Shown here: positions 61,572 through 64,000 of the stretch, in pieces
How the letters are laid out: every line of letters starts with the position of its first letter
Numbering within the stretch: position 1 is the stretch's first letter
Source: Tubulanus polymorphus
Lineage: Eukaryota > Nemertea > Palaeonemertea > Tubulaniformes > Tubulanidae
DNA length: 64,000 nt
Assembly: GCF_964204645.1 (NCBI RefSeq)
Contig: NW_027437430.1
Location: forward strand, 124,001-188,000
Direction of reading: 5' to 3'
Program-made: the position numbers and the translations under genes
Notes under the pieces: generated by a model
Database searches by the model: none
What the model saw: the letters and a program-made list of their open reading frames with translations, nothing else
Told to the model about the DNA's origin: nothing

Positions 61572-64000
61572 TCATCTATTTTTGAATGACTGTTGTTTTG
61601 CTCGAAGATATTCTATAGTACTTTCATCTATGGTTTTATATCTCCCCGCCTGAAAATATTCATCATCATAAATTTTTCCATGGTAAATATAGGACAGCAA
61701 ATAAACATAAGGAGTTTGATGTATGATTCATATAGTATAACATTCACGAAATAAAGCATACCCTGGGATTCAATACTGAGACGATCTTTGTTGCTTTTAC
61801 AAATTTTCCATGTCTTAGTGGAACTGTAAAATACCTTTTCCCCTTATAAACACCATCCGTATCACCAACTGAAACAAGCAGATGACCATAATGTATTTGT
61901 TGAAGGTGCGTCTAAACAAGAGCCACATAGAAATGAGTAATGGTCTTTTGTATTCTACATATATCGAGGATTTTTGCCTTCGTACTGCCGCGATAAGCCC
62001 CATCAAATACCTGGTTCGTCAAGCTTCAAGCCGATGAGTGGTCTAAAACTTGCGTATTCCCTATCAACGCTACCGACAAACTTTACAATGCCCGAATAAT
62101 ACGGACTGCTCCGTTCTGAAAATATAAAACATTTTAAAGATATTCGATGCGGAGAAAATACGCGTGTTATCGGATAGATTCGTCGATACATTCTTATCAT
62201 TCACCTTTACAAGGACCTAGATTCACCTGAACCCTATCACCAACGTGTATTAGTTCTAGCATTAGCTGGTCCTTTTCGTATTTAGTCAGTTTTGGTAACG
62301 GTGGTTGCGCGCTGCTCGAGGTTGACGTAGAACTCGGCGGTCTCGTAGTCGACCGTGAACTAACCGATGATACAGTTACAATCTCAAAGCCGTTCTCTTT
62401 CTGTTGCTCAGGTATTTGCGGTGTTTCTAATCTAACATCAGCCACATTGTGATGTTCGACAGAACGGAAGTTTTGAAATGAGTCGTTAGGTAGATATATG
62501 GAATATGCGCTCTTTAGTCTATCGAACAGTTTGTCCCCGGGAGATGTATTTAGATTTTGACTTGTTCGTCCATCCGTAGAACTACTATTCCGCACATTTA
62601 ATAAGGCTTTGTTTTGTCTATTTTGTCCAACACTTGTTTTGTTTGTTTCCCTATTGCTTCTCGGAGTCAAGTGTTCGTCGGCTATATATTCCAGAAAACC
62701 AATATTCTGTTTGCATTCTGCTTGTTTCTCTATAAGATTCAAACTGCTGGTCGTGATGTTACACGGTGGAGTGTTTATGTCCAAACACACTTTCTTCGGT
62801 TTACTCCTTGGAAACTGTAAGTTAACGAAATAATATACGTGCACCATCATATCTTCGATGATACAAGTGACGAACGATAACAGATTATTGTCATAGCTTA
62901 CCCTCATAGGAGAGGTTGCGCGGGCCGAATTAAGCTGTTCAGTCAGTTCATCATATAACATTTGATGGTCGTGTTCGATACAAGTGTTCAGTCCATTTTC
63001 ACTAGAAAAACAAAGATCTTATCATGAAAAAGAAAATGATACCAACATGACTTCATCAATGTTATCCTCACATGGCTTCGTCTTCCTGTGATTTGATTCC
63101 TTGAGGAAATGTCGCTTGGACTGTCGCCTTTTTACCAGCCTTCTTTACCATGTGAAGAAACTGATCGTTGTTTTGGATTTCTTGCAGAACTTCCTGAAAG
63201 AGAATATCCACTAATTAGCAATCGAGAGACTTCAACGAATATATTTTTTCACGGGAAAGAATCAGTGAATGAATGATTGTGTAGGACGGACAAAATAATC
63301 GTAGAATATGAACTACAACCTTTGCGAGTTCAAGCGCTTGAGACTTTTGTATAACGAGCTTGTCCTTGCCGAGCAGTAGTTTCTTCAGGGTGAGCGTTTC
63401 GCATCGCGATATCTGTAAATCTTTTTCTAGGTCATCCATTGCAGAGACAGTATTTTCCAATTCCTAATATAGAATGATAGAAAAAAACGTTTAAGACCGA
63501 TGTCATGTGGAAGTGCTGGGGGTAATTAGAATTCGGATCCACAACCTTGATCCGGTCTTTGTAATCCTTCGCCGTCTTTCTCGCCAGCTGAAGCAGTAAT
63601 AATCGCTCGTCTAATTGATTCTGGATGTTAGATATTTCCTCGTCTTTATCCACGATCTGTTGCTTGAGTTCTGCTATACAGTTCAAATCCTACAACGTCG
63701 TAAATTCAACGCCCTTTTTATTCACGATTTAGAAACTAGAAAATAACTGATTTCTCACAATTTCCTTACTCGATCCATTTGCTCATTCCGCCGAATTTCA
63801 TCCATGACTTGACTTTTCAAATCTTCTACGCTCGATTGCAACTCTTCGATCGTTTGTTCAGCATTCTGTCAAAAACAAATATATAGAAATAACAAAAAGT
63901 GACACCACGCACACGTAGAACAAATGTACATACCTGTAGATTTTTAGTTTTCAACTCTAGGTAGGATTTGATCGTAGTGAGTTCAGTTTCTTTTTCAATT
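61572..64000 (-). CDS. Coiled-coil protein with C-terminal CAP-Gly domain (runs off right edge)
   Basis: Ten exons are visible: >64000-63934, 63865-63770, 63689-63546, 63463-63320, 63193-63072, 63001-62902, 62814-62205, 62115-62011, 61868-61762 and 61649-61572. Phases agree throughout, giving about 523 aa of C-terminal sequence. The first five code heptad-rich coiled coil (for example IEELQSSVEDLKSQVMDEI); two are exactly 144 nt (48 aa). A long low-complexity Ser/Thr/Pro linker follows (STTRPPSSTSTSSS). Then a CAP-Gly domain is split over three exons: VGDRVQVNLGPCK, GIVKFVGSVDREY, PLIGLKLDEPVGDTDG, YKGKRYF and HGKFVKATKIVSVL. CAP-Gly modules bind C-terminal EEY/F tails of tubulin, EB1 and CLIPs, so a microtubule or centrosome role is likely. 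I do not recognise the ortholog; CLIP and dynactin carry CAP-Gly at the N terminus, so it is neither. Confidence 0.84.

Overview
This is a eukaryotic (animal) genomic window, AT-rich and gene-sparse. Its coding sequence is broken by many short GT-AG introns. Protein content and style (a teashirt gene without a homeodomain, a DM9-repeat protein, a secreted WAP peptide, an ML-domain protein, many short foldback elements) suggest an invertebrate bilaterian, most likely a lophotrochozoan such as a mollusc, annelid or related phylum. That placement is inference; no species is recognised.

Layout. 1-2832 (minus): 5' portion of a multi-finger C2H2 gene that runs off the left edge. 3527-31575 (plus): teashirt, with a 13-codon first exon, a 24.1-kb intron and one large exon holding nearly the whole 1300-aa protein. 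31576-46376: about 14.8 kb with no gene I can support, probably tsh 3' UTR plus cis-regulatory DNA. 46377-50411 (minus): complete 17-exon UTP4/cirhin (681 aa). 51138-51707 (plus): CHTF8, head-to-head with UTP4, the same arrangement as in human. 53187-55057 (plus): four-exon ML (MD-2-related lipid-recognition) protein. 57834-58850 (plus): intronless rhodopsin-family GPCR resembling melatonin receptors. 59089-59658 (minus): two-exon DM9-repeat protein. 59903-60175: two fused, broken relics, one of the WAP gene and one of the GPCR. 60878-61351 (plus): three-exon secreted WAP peptide. 61572-64000 (minus): 3' half of a coiled-coil plus CAP-Gly gene that runs off the right edge.

The genes do not form a pathway. 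UTP4 and CHTF8 probably share a promoter. tsh is a developmental regulator in a large non-coding landscape. The right-hand 10 kb looks like a locus that once held tandem copies of a GPCR/WAP gene pair.

Exon structures were worked out by hand from splice consensus, reading-frame phase and recalled family sequences. All spliced models given keep frame from start to stop or to the window edge. I found no CRISPR, rRNA, intact tRNA or autonomous transposon. Several non-autonomous foldback elements are present, three of them with CAGGG-type (hAT-like) ends inside introns.
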